Positions 22,594-33,816 of a stretch of DNA of 64,000 bases are shown here, piece after piece (positions within the stretch are counted from its first letter, which is position 1; every line of letters begins with the position of its first letter). Both the position numbers and the translations under genes were made by a program. Source of the DNA: Acarospora socialis. Lineage: Eukaryota; Ascomycota; Lecanoromycetes; Acarosporales; Acarosporaceae. The stretch is taken from positions 992,001 to 1,056,000 of the forward strand of contig JAMYGW020000012.1 of assembly GCA_025617375.2 (NCBI GenBank), read 5' to 3'. A model generated the notes under the pieces. That model saw nothing but the letters and a program-made list of their open reading frames with translations, made no database searches and had not been told where the DNA came from.

Positions 22594-22752
22594 GAGAGTT
22601 ACTAGGCCATGGCGAAGCTGAATGTTGCTTGCATTGCAACTTAGGCGTTGGGCTTGGAATAGAACGCAGTGAGTTTAGAGAGTGTGACTGGATATTGAGC
22701 AAAAGCTACTGGCTTGTATCGCTTGTGTCCATATGTTGGAGGCAGTAGTAAG

Positions 22753-24063
22753 CTACACTAGGAGGCCCCAAAGATCTGCCCGGTCTCCCCTCCGCCAGTC
22801 CTCATAGGTAACATTCTCTAGGATCTTCCTACACAGATCCACCTCCACGCCGCTCTCCAAGAAATGCACCGCGACCAAGCGATACGCCTCCTTATGTGCC
22901 CTGTGCTTAATCGTGTTCCTAACTTCAAAGTATGTCCAACCTCTACTTGTCGCTAAGAACTCGATGCGCTGTTTACTCGTCACGTTGAGTAGCGGATCCC
23001 GACCATCACTTCCTCCACGCGTGAAGCAACGTTGCTCGATCTCCGAGGCTGGGAGCTCGTAGACTTTATTCTGAGCTAGAACGGCGAGCTGGACAGGGGT
23101 AATGGGTCTGTCCAGCTGTATCATGCTCTGTGTGGAGAGGTGGAGCAAGGGCAGGCGTCCTAAGAGGTAGTCTGCCAGTGCATTCGCCAAGACTTGAGTC
23201 AGCGATTCGTAAGTATGGGTTGTCTCTGATTTGATGTGGCTTTCGGCTTCCTGTGTAAAGAGGCCGGTTAGGAGCTCACTGAATAGAATCCCGTCGGAAA
23301 TTTTGGGACCTTTGCCCGACTTCATTCCCGGAGAACGGATTAGAGCTGTAAGGCCTGCTGGCAGCTTGATGAGATTGTTAAAATATTTGTTGCCATACAA
23401 TTCCGGCGATAGTGCTGCCGTAGTGAGATGGGCGAAGTCGTGCAGATCATAAAGGGGTTTAGTCTCTGCTAGGATAACCTTAGCAGGCCTCTCGAAATCG
23501 TCACTCCGCACAGCGATATGGCGTTTCCCAATGGAGGATATTGCGTTCGGCGGGACGAGACATGCTGGATGAGCCACTTTGAGCCATCCTTCTGTGACGA
23601 AGCGATGGACGCCGTAATTGATGGCTCGGATAGCCACCGCATCTTGTCGAAGGAATAGCTCGATCATATCTGCTTCTAGTGCATGCTTCTTGACAAGAGG
23701 GTGGAAATGCTGCCTCGCCTCCGATCGACTGCTCAAGTATATTACTCCATACTGCTGCGCCGAGATGATAGCTCTCCACAATTCCGGGTTCTGCTCTAGG
23801 CTCTGCCGTAAACTCGAGACGTTTGGGTCTTCCTTGTCAGTCAAACGAGTTAATATTGCTTCGCAACCTCGAAGGATATTATAGAGAAGATCATCCTTGA
23901 TCGTATAGATGATTTCTTGTATGCGTAGGGCGTCATTGAAGAAGGGATGAGCTGGCTCGTTCCCATCTAACCAATCTGTCTCAGGGTTGAAGTTCCCCTG
24001 AACATCGTTGAAGAGAAATAGCGGACTCGCTATTGCTCCTGGTACTTCGTTGATGTCCGACAT
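22753..24063 (-). CDS. Uncharacterised protein, 436 aa, single exon
   Basis: An uninterrupted reading frame with well-distributed composition, mostly helical in character. I recognise no domain. Visible features are a conserved-looking YDLHDFAHLTTAALSPELYG stretch near the middle, where two His flank an Asp-Phe-Ala, and a basic IKHRAHKEAYRL run near the C-terminus. There is no signal peptide or transmembrane segment. The first ATG is 24063. It converges on the HAD gene, with 159 bp between stops. Function is not assigned. Confidence 0.7.
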   Translation of the reverse strand: MSDINEVPGAIASPLFLFNDVQGNFNPETDWLDGNEPAHPFFNDALRIQEIIYTIKDDLLYNILRGCEAILTRLTDKEDPNVSSLRQSLEQNPELWRAIISAQQYGVIYLSSRSEARQHFHPLVKKHALEADMIELFLRQDAVAIRAINYGVHRFVTEGWLKVAHPACLVPPNAISSIGKRHIAVRSDDFERPAKVILAETKPLYDLHDFAHLTTAALSPELYGNKYFNNLIKLPAGLTALIRSPGMKSGKGPKISDGILFSELLTGLFTQEAESHIKSETTHTYESLTQVLANALADYLLGRLPLLHLSTQSMIQLDRPITPVQLAVLAQNKVYELPASEIEQRCFTRGGSDGRDPLLNVTSKQRIEFLATSRGWTYFEVRNTIKHRAHKEAYRLVAVHFLESGVEVDLCRKILENVTYEDWRRGDRADLWGLLV

Positions 24064-24831
24064 CACCGTTCAGCATAAGGGTCTCTTTCAGCCTGAGTAA
24101 GGTCCCATACACCGATGATTTCAGTCAGGTCTGAGGAAACCCCGCTTGCGAAGTGTGCCTTCGAGCGAACAACGCAGTGAATCATTGAGGGCTGACTGAG
24201 ATCAACAACGAGCGTGCTTGGGTTCAATCACCAATCCCCGGAAGACTGAACTCCCAAAGGCGATCACGGCAGCGATGACATTCGCATGACCAGGACCCGT
24301 CATGTTGACCAACATTTGGTGCTCCGATGCAGCGTGTAGAACCGCCCTGTTGCTATCTCCTCTTTCTCAATGTCCGCTCCCTGGGCTTGATACGGCTCGG
24401 GACATTTGACTTATCCCAAAGGATCCTACACTGGCATCTTGGTCAGAGCCATATGTGACGCTGCAGTTTAGTCGAGCCATTGCACACTGGTCCGCTTCGC
24501 GTGCGTGAACACCTCCCTGGGTTTTCCATGCCAAACAGCCATGACTTATTCCAACGGTATGATTTCCAGGTCAGATCAATCTATGCAACTTCTGCTGCGT
24601 TGACCCAAGCATGCTCAGAGTGTGCGTGTTTCTACCTCCACAGAATAGACAAAGTGAGGTTGTTTTGTAAACCTTTGTCTGAGATATAGGATGCAACATA
24701 GACAAATCCAAAAGTCTCCATAGCTTAGGTCATATACAACAAGGTCTTTAGAGGAGCTATGTTAAGGGTAATCAAAATGTGGTTCAATCAAACTGATCCT
24801 AGTTTCAAGATGAGTTATATATCGTGGACTC
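24064..24831. other. Intergenic stretch, no gene seen
   Basis: Lies upstream of the 436-aa gene and downstream of the pterin dehydratase gene. It contains short ORFs without motifs or splice support. Confidence 0.5.
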
Positions 24832-25360
24832 TCAACTGTTGACAAGAGGCTCAAGTAAGCCCTCAAGGTTCTTCTCTGAAGATGTCTCTTCGACTATGCC
24901 CAGACTTGCGGCCATATCATCACAATATTGAGCCATCAAGACGTCTTTGGAAGACAACCCAGATGGCTTGTGAGTTGTCCACCGTACAAACACTTTGTTA
25001 TATATCTTCAACAAATCAGTTCATGAAGCATCTACTGGATGGAAATACAGAGCTCACATTTGACCATTCAGGATGATGTCTCTCTTTTGCACACTTGCTT
25101 GCCACAGCATCCATGAACTCCTGCCCCCCACGTTAGCAACCATAAATGTATCGATTCTCGCCATCTATAAAACGTATTACTACCGCTCGAGTACATACCC
25201 AAGTCTTCTTAAAAGTTTTGAACTGGAGCTGTCGCTCCAGCCCTGTGCCGCTTTCGCTCAGCTTCCATTGCCCACCCCCATCGGAGAGCAACGATTCGAC
25301 AGAACGCTGCAGTTGTGCCACGTCTTCACCTTCCGAATACATGACCTTCCTTGTGGCCAT
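24832..25360 (-). CDS. Pterin-4a-carbinolamine dehydratase, 132 aa
   Basis: Dehydrates 4a-hydroxytetrahydrobiopterin during cofactor recycling. Exons are 25360-25199, 25120-25058 and 25005-24832, all phase 0, with GTATGT and GTGAGC donors and GCTAAC and ACTGAT branch sites. The family core is clear: W-KLSESGTGLERQ-FKTFKKTW in exon 1, KERHHPEW in exon 2 (catalytic His69-His70-Pro71), then YNKVFVRWTTHKP and SSKD in exon 3. These match the family pattern of His-His-Pro, aromatic residue, Trp/His and a late Asp. Each exon is too small to stand out alone. The frame stays open upstream to 25585, so a longer N-terminal form is possible. Confidence 0.92.
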
Positions 25361-26101
25361 TGTTCCTAGGGTCGTTGCAGTAAGCAAGTCCGAGAATAAT
25401 GGGTGGCGGCTTCGGAGGTCTGCAAGGGCGCAGTACGTTTGCACGCGTCTGCATTTCACTGCGGCAGAAATCATGAGTAAGTGTGACACAACAAAATGGT
25501 TTTTGTCTGTGTAGTCGTGACCTGTGAACTGTTGTCGGAGCTTCAAGTCTTCCGAAGACTTCCGTGCACTACACCGGAACATCACTGCTGTTTACTCACT
25601 ACATAAAATGGCTACTGGAACTCTAGCAGGAACAAAACATGTGTTGTTACACGGTAATTCGAGATTGTTGAACACTACTATGACTGACATGTCCTGATGA
25701 CCCCAACTAATAAAAAAGATGCTTTTGTACTGATGGATATATGCTCGGCCCTCAGGCGGCACCAAAAGATAACTTTGACAAGAACGATGGTAGGGTACAA
25801 GGAACGCAGTTGCTTCATGAAATGTTGTGTTTGTTAGTATCCTCCTACATCTGGTGACACTATATTCACTAGAAATCCTATGCGTCACAACATTTGCTAC
25901 GCCTGACTGTTTACCTTCCAGAGCTTAACTCTTTCAACCATTCGCAATCATTTGTGCTCCCTTTTCGTGTAGAAGCAAACGGCAGGTGCATATCATTTCG
26001 ACTTCAAGCACAAGATAAGACTAATCTACAAGATATCAAGCAGGTGGAGACATCTCGAAGGAGGTATTCCAATCAGTCACGCCGTCAGCTTTTGTGTTTC
26101 A
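25361..26101. other. Intergenic stretch
   Basis: Divergent region between the pterin dehydratase gene and family member 3. Apart from the open-frame extension upstream of 25360, nothing codes recognisably. Confidence 0.45.
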
Positions 26102-27641
26102 ATGGCAGATTCTATGCGTGAGCTTACTCATCTCCAGATCAGGAGTGCACACTAACACGTACACGACACATATAGGAGTGGACGTACCCGACTGGGATTC
26201 ACTATGGTTTCTAGAAAGACACCCCATGCGGAAGGAGTTGGATAGAGTTATGGAGGAGTTCATCATGGACGGCATCAAACCCGACGATCCGCTCGGCGAA
26301 CTCCCTTACCGTGACTTTCAGAGCATGGTTGAGAGGTTTTGCATTGAGAATGGCGAGAGATTCTGGGGTAGAAATAACAGAGCGCATCTTGGCTTGGGAG
26401 CTCCAGTATGGCCTGATAAGGAACGGAGGTCAGAATAGCTATGTCTGGATTCAGGGGCTGGACTGACGCGGAAGTACAGCATCAAAATGGCCCTGCGTTG
26501 GGAATTCCGCATAGTCGAGGAGCGTCTGCATAAGAAACTGGTACTTGAACAAGCCCCGGAGTTCAATATCTTGTCGTCTGACTGACTTTCATAGACCGCC
26601 GAAGCGAGGCAGCGTGGGCGAGCTGATGATCACAAGAGATATCAACAAGCCATCACTGGTGTCGAGAATAATCGCCCGAGGCCAAGGTCAACCGATGATG
26701 CCGCAGCCTCAGCTCGACTCAATTGTGGGATGGATTCCAATGAGCTGATGCACCCTGAGCGGCGACAAAGAATCCTTCTAGGCGCTCTCGAAAATGTTTC
26801 AAACCCCACAATCACGCCCACAACCACGTCCACAACCACGTTGGCTTTGCGGCAGAGAAGCCCAATCGTGAAGAAGGAGCGGAATTTGTCGTTCGGCAAC
26901 AATGGCGAACGTGACGATGGCAACGCTCTCTTGCTCGCCAAGTTTCGTGAGATAACACAAGATGGCCGGCGGATACCGAAGCGCGATGCTCAAAGCGCAT
27001 TACAAGAAGACGACGTAAACAATGCACAGGGCCGGGTAGTCTTCAAGATACCCAAACATCCCCGTATCCAATATACCCATGGTCAAAACGCATTGCAAGG
27101 AAACGAGGAGAACAATGCACAGGGCCAGGTAGTCGTCAAGATACCCAAAGGTCCCCGTATCCCATTTACCCCCCAACAAGCACGAGATCTAGTAAGATGC
27201 GGAGCTTTGAGGACGTACGCACCAAAGCAGCCATCTATCCAATATACCCAACAAGAACAACATGAGCCAAGAGGCGGAGTGTTGAAGACGTATGCATCGC
27301 AACAGACTCATCCGAGCATCGACCAGCAACGAAATACCACACTGCATTTCTTCCTCTCCAATCCCAGCCTCGGCGCAATCCCAATAAGCCTTCAAAACTG
27401 TATGAAGCGTGGTGATTTCCTCGCAGAAGCGCTTACGGCGTGGCGTGGATTGGAGCCAGGCTCGTCTACCCCTACACTTGTCAGTGTGCGGTTTCACTGG
27501 GCACCGGTCCCAATGGTTTTGAAATGGAGGGATAAGACAGGATTCGATACGATGTTGGAAGCTATTGCCACCGCGCCTTGTTGGCAGCAGCTCAATCACC
27601 GCTGCAATGTAGAGGTTCATGGTGTGAAGTGTAGAACCTGA
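26102..27641 (+). CDS. Two-domain family member 3, 458 aa, unknown function
   Basis: Exons are 26102-26117, 26176-26428, 26480-26540 and 26595-27641, which sum to 459 codons. Introns are 58, 51 and 54 nt, with CACTAAC and CTGAC branch sites. Introns 2 and 3 have phases 2 and 0 and flank a short helical exon, as in members 1 and 2. The N-domain runs from DWDSLWFLERHPMRKEL through VMEEFI to MVERFCIENGERFW. A Thr-rich run (TPTTTSTTT) and basic segments follow. An internal repeat then appears: NNAQG-VV-KIP-PRI-YT occurs twice in tandem (27017-27172), with two further degenerate copies. The C-domain at the end has LVSVRFHW, WRDKTGFDTMLEAI and CNVEVHGV, aligning with the other copies. It stops right after the last strand, without the acidic tail of members 1 and 2. 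Function unknown. Confidence 0.72.
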
Positions 27642-28019
27642 CAAGGTGCTGGTTTTGTTGCTGCTTCTAGATGATCACACTGGCAGAAGTCGCCGAGATA
27701 TTGGATGGATCATCTTTCAAGCAACGGCTACATCTTGTCGGAACCAGGCTGGTGCATTGGAGGAGCAATTCGGTCGATCGAGCGGGAAATCTGCGGTTCG
27801 GGTAGTGCTCCGGTTTCAGCTACTGACGGTCTGCGCCGCTGGGGCCACAAAAACAGGAGGTTGCGCTTTATGTTGTAATTAACTGAATAGACTTCATCAG
27901 TCGTAATTGAACCTCTCGTCAAATTTCGCTCGAAGGACGTAGAACTCACTGCAGTCCTCTCGATGGTACAAGTGCTTGAGTGGGGCCAAAGAAATTCCTG
28001 TAATTCTCTGACTGGATAG
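27642..28019. other. Intergenic stretch between converging genes
   Basis: Between the 3' ends of family member 3 and the RS-rich gene. No recognisable content. Confidence 0.5.
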
Positions 28020-29273
28020 TTATGTCCCCTTCAGCCTGCCCCATTCAGGCATGACGTCGACAGCTCCCTCCGCATCCACTACCTTACCACGGTCCCACTC
28101 CCTTCCCTCCCCTTTCTTTGCCCATCGCACATCCGACTCCCTCTTCTCCCCGCCCTTTTCCCACTTCTGCACTTCACTCTCTGTGAAGCCAGCTGATCTG
28201 AGCCTTTCCGCACCCTGCTGCTTCCATCGTTTCCTGTCGCGCAAAGCTTCAAGCGCTTGGTCCCAGTCGTCCTCGGAATCCGAGTTGGGATGCACGTCGA
28301 CAGACGGGTCATAAGTAGAGGAAAAGTGGCTGTCCATTGCAGAAGTCGAGGCGAAGGTGCCACGGCCGCGGGCTCGTACTTTCGGCTCGAGAGGTGGCGG
28401 CGGCGGCCCAATGATTGCTTCTAGAGGATCGGAGTCAGACTTTGGAGATTTGGAGCGATGTTTGGATTTCGTAGTGTCTCTGCTTCTTGTGACGAGATCT
28501 GGCTCTGAACGTCGCGAGTTGGGCAGCGAGCCGGAGGCGGACGGCGACAGCGTAGAAGAGCGTCTTTTCCATCTGGAAGGATGTTGACTACGCTCTTTAT
28601 CATGGTTATTCGATGCCGAGTCTAAGTGCCTTCGCTTGTGGCTCGTATGCCTTGACGGTGAAGCGCTGTCTGGGGATCTACTTCGGTCACGGCGTCGGCG
28701 ATTTCGATGATGATGATGATGACGACGACAAGGCCGCTGTGAGTATCCCTCATAGTCATCGGCCTCAACATTGCCATTGCTCCGTCCCGGGGTTCTCCTC
28801 CGTTCATGATTTCGTGTTTCTTCTCTGTGCCTGCTCTGCCGGTCGGCACTCGCTCCTTTGCGCTCCTCCTCATCATGAAAGTTATCCACTTTCCGACGCT
28901 TTCTCTCCCTCTCGATATTCTCATAGCGATGTAAATGCACACCCCCATGTTCCCTCTCTCCACCTTCTCTATATTTTGTACTCTCTCCTCTCAGTCGCCT
29001 AAGTCGTGCGCTAGACTCTTCCTTCTCCTTGGCCCGGAGTGCAGCATTATGGCTGTCAGTCTCCTTGATGATGTTCTTCAAGAACCTTGTGTTCGGCTTC
29101 GGTGCGTTTATGGTAGGTCTAGCAGCGCCGAGTTAGTTAAGCTGTCTACAGGTCGTATGAAACTAGAACACGTACCGTCTAGGGAGCAAAGCTTGCAAAC
29201 CTAACGCCGAGTACTTGATTGTGCTATCCTTAGCATCTTTCTTTAGTAGGCCAGCAACGTACTCGTCAGACAT
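28020..29273 (-). CDS. Conserved RS/RE-rich nuclear protein, 398 aa
   Basis: Exons 29273-29176 and 29118-28020; the 57-nt intron has a CTTAACTAAC branch site. The N-terminus (MSDEYVAGLLKKDAK, then YSALGLQALLPRR and PNTRFLKNIIKETDSHN) and the C-terminal block (DSEDDWDQALEALRDRKRW, then GFTESEVQKWEKGGEK) look strongly conserved. Between them lie long Arg/Ser/Glu/His-rich tracts (HHHHHRNRRRRDRSRSPDS) and an IIGPPPPPLEP segment resembling GPALPP-type motifs. The RS content suggests a nuclear, splicing-associated role; this is inference. I cannot name the orthologue. Confidence 0.85.
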
Positions 29274-29571
29274 GTAGTCCTCAGCAGGCATCACGCACGT
29301 TTACCTACAGCAAGCTGTGGCGAGAATCCCCCTTGAGGCTATGCACGATGTGAGTCAAGTCAAGTCTCGGGCAAGCTCTGTATGGCCATTGAAGTGTTTC
29401 AAGCATGATACTTAGACGGATGAGGCAGTGTAACGTGACAAGTTATGCTCGCCTAACTTCGCGCTAAACATCTCATTAAGCGCCACGAGACTACCTAGGC
29501 GCGAATGTAAACAACCCGCAGCATGTTAGGTTGACCTACCATTCAGTGAGCATTGCTCAGCATAAACCAGT

Positions 29572-30553
29572 ATGGCGTCACCTAATGACGACGTGCTTCA
29601 ACAGATAAAAGCTATACAAGATTCTCACGAACTCTCGATAACAAAACTCAGCGAGCCCATCTCCGCACTTCCAGTCAAACCGGGGCCGCAACGCCAGTCA
29701 GACATCTCCGCACAAGCAGATGATAACTCAAGTCCAGCGAGTCTAGAAGCGGACTTGTCTCATTACAAAGTAGGTCATCGTCAGGAATTTGAGATGTGAA
29801 GCTGATCAATCTACATAGGAACTTTTCTCAAAACTACGATTCTCTTACCTCGAACAAGTCACGAAAGAGAAATTCTTGCGCGCCATTGTAGGCGATCCAC
29901 CCTTGATCGTTGAGTATCAGGAGAATGTAGAGCTTGAGGCGCAGCTGGTGCAGGCAAAAGCGGACTTGAAGGCGCAGAAAGAGGAAGTCCGGCTTTTGGT
30001 TGCGGATCTGGAAAGTAAAGGGAGGGAGCTGAGCATACGTATGGTGTCCTGTTGTTTCAAAATCTAGTTGCGCGCCCAAACTCTGGCCATCCTGAATGAT
30101 TATTAACGAACCGGTGAACTCACAGGGTATGAAACGATCCAGCTGCAAGTTAATCAGCTCGAAGCCCTCCCGGTAGACATTGCGAACCTCGAATCTACGC
30201 TCCAGCTCCTTCGCGAGACCCAACTACCTTCCTCTACAGACGCATCACTCAACCTCCCACTTCCAGCGACTCTCTCTCTCCTAAGCACTCGCGAAGCCGA
30301 ACTCGTCGAGCTGAATGCTCAGCTCAGGGAACTCAAGAAGGCATTGCCGCGAAAGACCAGAGAGTTAGAGAAGCTCGAGAATGAGCTGAAGCCATTAGAA
30401 TTTCAGAGACAAGCTGTGACGGCTGCTGCGAAAGAGGCGCGGCGAAGAAAGGAGGAAGCTCTGAATGGTAAGGGTGATGATCTTGAAGCTAGGGGCCGGT
30501 GGTGGAGAGGGGTGGAGGCCGGATTGAAAGCCATGCTCGAAGTGGAGAGCTGA
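29572..30553 (+). CDS. sos7: Kinetochore protein Sos7, 281 aa
   Basis: Exons are 29572-29769, 29819-30038 and 30126-30553. The diagnostic block begins right after the first intron: ELFSKLRFSYLEQVTKEKFL, then RAIVGDPPLIVEYQENVELE. It matches the N-terminal coiled-coil region of the Sos7 family, which in fission yeast works with the Mis12/Spc7 kinetochore network. Long heptad-like coiled coils follow (residues 90-150 and 200-260), rich in Glu, Leu, Lys and Arg. The gene is transcribed away from the RS-rich gene, with 298 bp between start codons. The name is from memory of the family signature, not a search. Confidence 0.8.
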
Positions 30554-31186
30554 GATGAATAAGACAATATGGCGAGGTTCCTAGCCGGATGGCGTTCGGC
30601 TTATATGGAGGTGGGGAGTTGTGCAGGGCTAGTACCCGGAACCTATGGCAATCCGGTGTTGATATCGGCGTTCATCATATGTTAGATCGAAGACCAGAAT
30701 AATTTGATGTCATCATCTTCACTAGCCCTAGAGCCATGGCAGACTTTTGTATATAAGTATTCCTTGCTGATGATTAGCTACCTGGTACGGTAGTTAGTGT
30801 GATGAACATAGACACAATCAGTATGTTTGAACAAAGCTTTGCGTCTTACTGGCACAGACAAGAGGCATTTTCTGGCACCGAAGAGTAACTGTCCCGACCA
30901 AGTCAGTTCTATCTGAGTTGCATGCCAAACGGATGGGTACGAAGTACCGTCATCGTTGAATGCGGCTCCTACCACATTAAACCTTAATTTGCGGCTAATC
31001 AGGGTTTTGACCTTCCGGAGCCCACTTCGCTAAGCGAGCTTTGACTTCACGGCAACCAGCGACATTGAACGAATAACGAAACTCGCCATCAACGCTGAAG
31101 GACCAAGGTAAGTGAAGAATGTCACTGCGCATGCCTTGCGACGGGCTCATACTGACAGTCCCCTTTTTAACAGTTCCTGATCCAAG
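30554..31186. other. Upstream region of eL37
   Basis: No gene is seen. A pyrimidine run (CCCCTTTTT) lies about 25 bases before the eL37 start, as is common in ribosomal protein genes. Confidence 0.5.
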
Positions 31187-31713
31187 ATGAGTACGTCTCG
31201 ATTGGGGAATCATCACACTGGACCAACCGACTGACTGGCCACTCAGCGAAGGGAACTTCCAGCTTTGGTAAACGCCACAACAAGACACACACTCTCTGCA
31301 GACGCTGCGGTCAGTATTCCTTCGCTGCTATTTGATGGCTATGGGTTGAGAAACCCGGATTCCGAGAGGGATGAACGCTCCGGACAAAAGCTGACCTCGG
31401 GGACCATTTGAACAGGCCGCCGATCCCTCCACATCCAAAAGCACACCTGCTCATCATGCGGCTACCCAGCGGCTAAGATACGTAAATGTACGAACTCCCA
31501 TGAACCCAAGCTCTGCCGACAGCCAAATCGCGTCGCTTCAGGAACAGCTACTAATATCTGAGTTCTATAGACAATTGGAGCGAGAAGGCGAAGAGGAGAA
31601 AGACCACTGGCACTGGCAGGATGCGAACACTGAAGTTGGTTGCGAGGAAGTTCAAGAACGGCTTCCAGATGGGTGCACCGAAGGGCGCGAGGGGGCCGGC
31701 GAACCAGGTTTAG
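31187..31713 (+). CDS. rpl37: 60S ribosomal protein eL37, 93 aa
   Basis: Exons are 31187-31190, 31247-31309, 31416-31487 and 31571-31713. Exon 1 is only four bases (ATG plus one). It joins through a 56-nt intron to give [20 protein letters not shown]. The zinc ribbon is complete: two CxxC pairs in LCRRCG and CSSCGY. The tail [16 protein letters not shown] matches the universally conserved eL37 C-terminus. All introns have consensus sites and branch points (CTGAC, CTGAC, CTAAT). Length is normal for the family. High expression is expected. Confidence 0.96.
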
Positions 31714-32084
31714 GGGTCTGAGTGTCGGTAAGATGCGTTACGGGACGGGATTGTTGAGATGACGCTCGTGGTGGCTACGGCCTCTTAGCATATCAGCTTT
31801 TCTAGACGGAATGCGAGGTATTACGAGTACAGCCAGACTTTCATCCATCAGACGGAATAACATTGTGGATCCGGAACACCCCGTGCTGGCTGTGTTGATA
31901 TAAGATTGGACCTAGTGGGAAATGCCTGTGTATCGCGCACAGCCCAAATGATCACCAACGTAGAGCGTACGCCAGGGACATGCACAAGCAAGGCGGAAGA
32001 ACAGTGTTTTACAGGACCCCGCTCCAGGACCCCAACCCAACAAAGCCACCACCAAAACGCAGTCTACAGCAATGGCCCCAACCC
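31714..32084. other. Intergenic between converging eL37 and Elp6 genes
   Basis: No gene. The last 100 bases are C-rich low-complexity sequence running into the 3' end of the Elp6 gene. Confidence 0.5.
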
Positions 32085-33355
32085 TCAAGCCCCCCTCTCA
32101 AAAACCTTGACCCCCCCATCCCCACCAACAAAATACAACAATTCCCTCTCCTCCCCCTCTTCCCCCACGCTATCATCCTCTTCCTCCCACGCACCCCTCG
32201 TAACCCTCAACACGCCACTAACATCCCTCGCTGTCCCCGTATCCAACCCCCTCAAACTCACCGTCCACCTCGCTAAATGCGCCAACCCCACGACAAACGC
32301 CGCATGATTGATCTCCAACGGCGTCGTCGGCGCCTGCAGTAGCGGGAAGTCGGCTGCTGTGGTGATTATCGTCGAGTAGACGTGCTATTTATAATGTCGT
32401 TGAGTCAACAGCTAGACTAGATGTATCAAGCTATACCTACTACCTAAAAGGCTAGGACGCTGGGACGTGGGAGCGTGGCAATAGGTCTCACGGAGTATAG
32501 AGGAGAGGAAACGGAAGACGTCAGCGGAACGGGAGACATACCTGTCTTAGGGACGCGACTACTTCCGCCATCCCCATCCCTCCGCTGTCTTCCGCACCGC
32601 CCGTAGACGTAGACGTCTCCGTAGCAGCAAGCACCACGTCCGGCTGATCGAGCACGAGCACCACCCTCCCTCTTCCGCTCCCTCCTCTCCCATCCCCATC
32701 CCCCCCCTTCGACCCCTCAATCACCTCCCGAACATCCCTTTCAACATCCTCCCCCCTCGCCGACCTTAGCATCTTCACGCCCTGCGCCTCCCCTCTCCCC
32801 TGCCCGCCTCCCCTCTCGAGCCCACGGACGGCAGGCAGAGGCGAAAACAGCGCCGTCAAGCCGTCGACGTAGACCAATCTCCCACCCGCTACAAGGCGCG
32901 GAAGGTCGAGGCCCTAGAACGCCGCACCTCACTCTCGTCAGCACGTTTCTTCCGACAACATAACGCACGTCAGGCAGACACAGACAGACGGCGGACGCTA
33001 ACCCCGCCTACGTCGGTGCACCCACTCAGACGAAAACGGAAAGAGAACGTACGCATTTCCCCGCCTCCCTCCTCCAAAACTCCCAGTCCCGCATGAAGCT
33101 CACGAATACGATTTTTACTTCTCCTTCTCTTTCCCCATCCCCTCTTCCATTGCTCTTGGTTTCTCCCTCGGCGAATCCTTCACTGTGGCCCTCCCTCTCG
33201 TCGGAGGCGGTCAAGGCCCCGCATAAGAACCGTAATAGCAGCCAGTTCGTCGAGGCGTTGAGGACGGAGGTCAGGAGGATGAGGGAGGTCGGGGGCGGGA
33301 GGGAGGTGTAGGGGTGCAGGAGGGGCGGGATGGTGCGGGGTGCTGGCGGGCGCAT
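32085..33355 (-). CDS. elp6: Elongator complex subunit Elp6, 324 aa
   Basis: Part of the Elp4-Elp5-Elp6 RecA-like ring of Elongator, needed for wobble-uridine modification of tRNAs. Exons are 33355-33053, 32913-32542 and 32384-32085, all phase 0, summing to 325 codons. Family segments in order: IPPLLHPYTSLPPPTSLILL, NASTNWLLLRFLCG, VKIVFVSFMRDWEFWRREAG, GLDLPRLVAGGRLVYVDGLT, VVLVLDQPDVVLAAT, FVVGLAHLARWTVSL and RGLDTGTARDVSGVLRVTRG. As expected for Elp6, no Walker A motif is present. Gly/Ser/Asp-rich inserts after the third and fourth segments make it GC-rich and longer than average. ATG 33355 was chosen because the family N-terminus starts right after it. Confidence 0.88.
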
Positions 33356-33816
33356 TGGTTGGTGGGGGGTAGGGGAGGCGAGGGGGCGAGGCGAGGCTGG
33401 TGGACGGTGGGATGTTGGTTGGGGTGGGGGTGGGGGTGGGGCCCGAGGTGGATTTAGATTGTACGGCCGAGGGTGTGGAGGGAGTGGGAGCAGACAACAA
33501 CTGAACCGTTCTCATCTGAAGGAGTAGGCATTTGGGAGTGGGATTAGACATTGAAATGCCTAACACCAACTGCGCTCTAACTAATATAGTTCTGCATCAT
33601 CCATTTATTCTGTCTATGTGGAGCACGAGCCTCGATCAACCGTTGATGATCTTCGTGAATTCCTTCTATCTAAGACATGCTAATTCTAGGTACAGCGCTC
33701 GGAGATCGGGGAGAGGTATGAGAGGCGTGAGCTACAGGCAGCCTAAGTGGGTGGGCAGTAGAGCTATCGTACAGTATGATGCAGCTCTGACTGATCGTCA
33801 GCCAACAAATCCGACC
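33356..33816. other. Upstream region of Elp6, C/G-skewed then ordinary
   Basis: 33356-33500 is a strongly G-rich low-complexity run on the + strand, probably the Elp6 leader. The rest, to the RdRP stop, has no recognisable gene. Confidence 0.5.
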
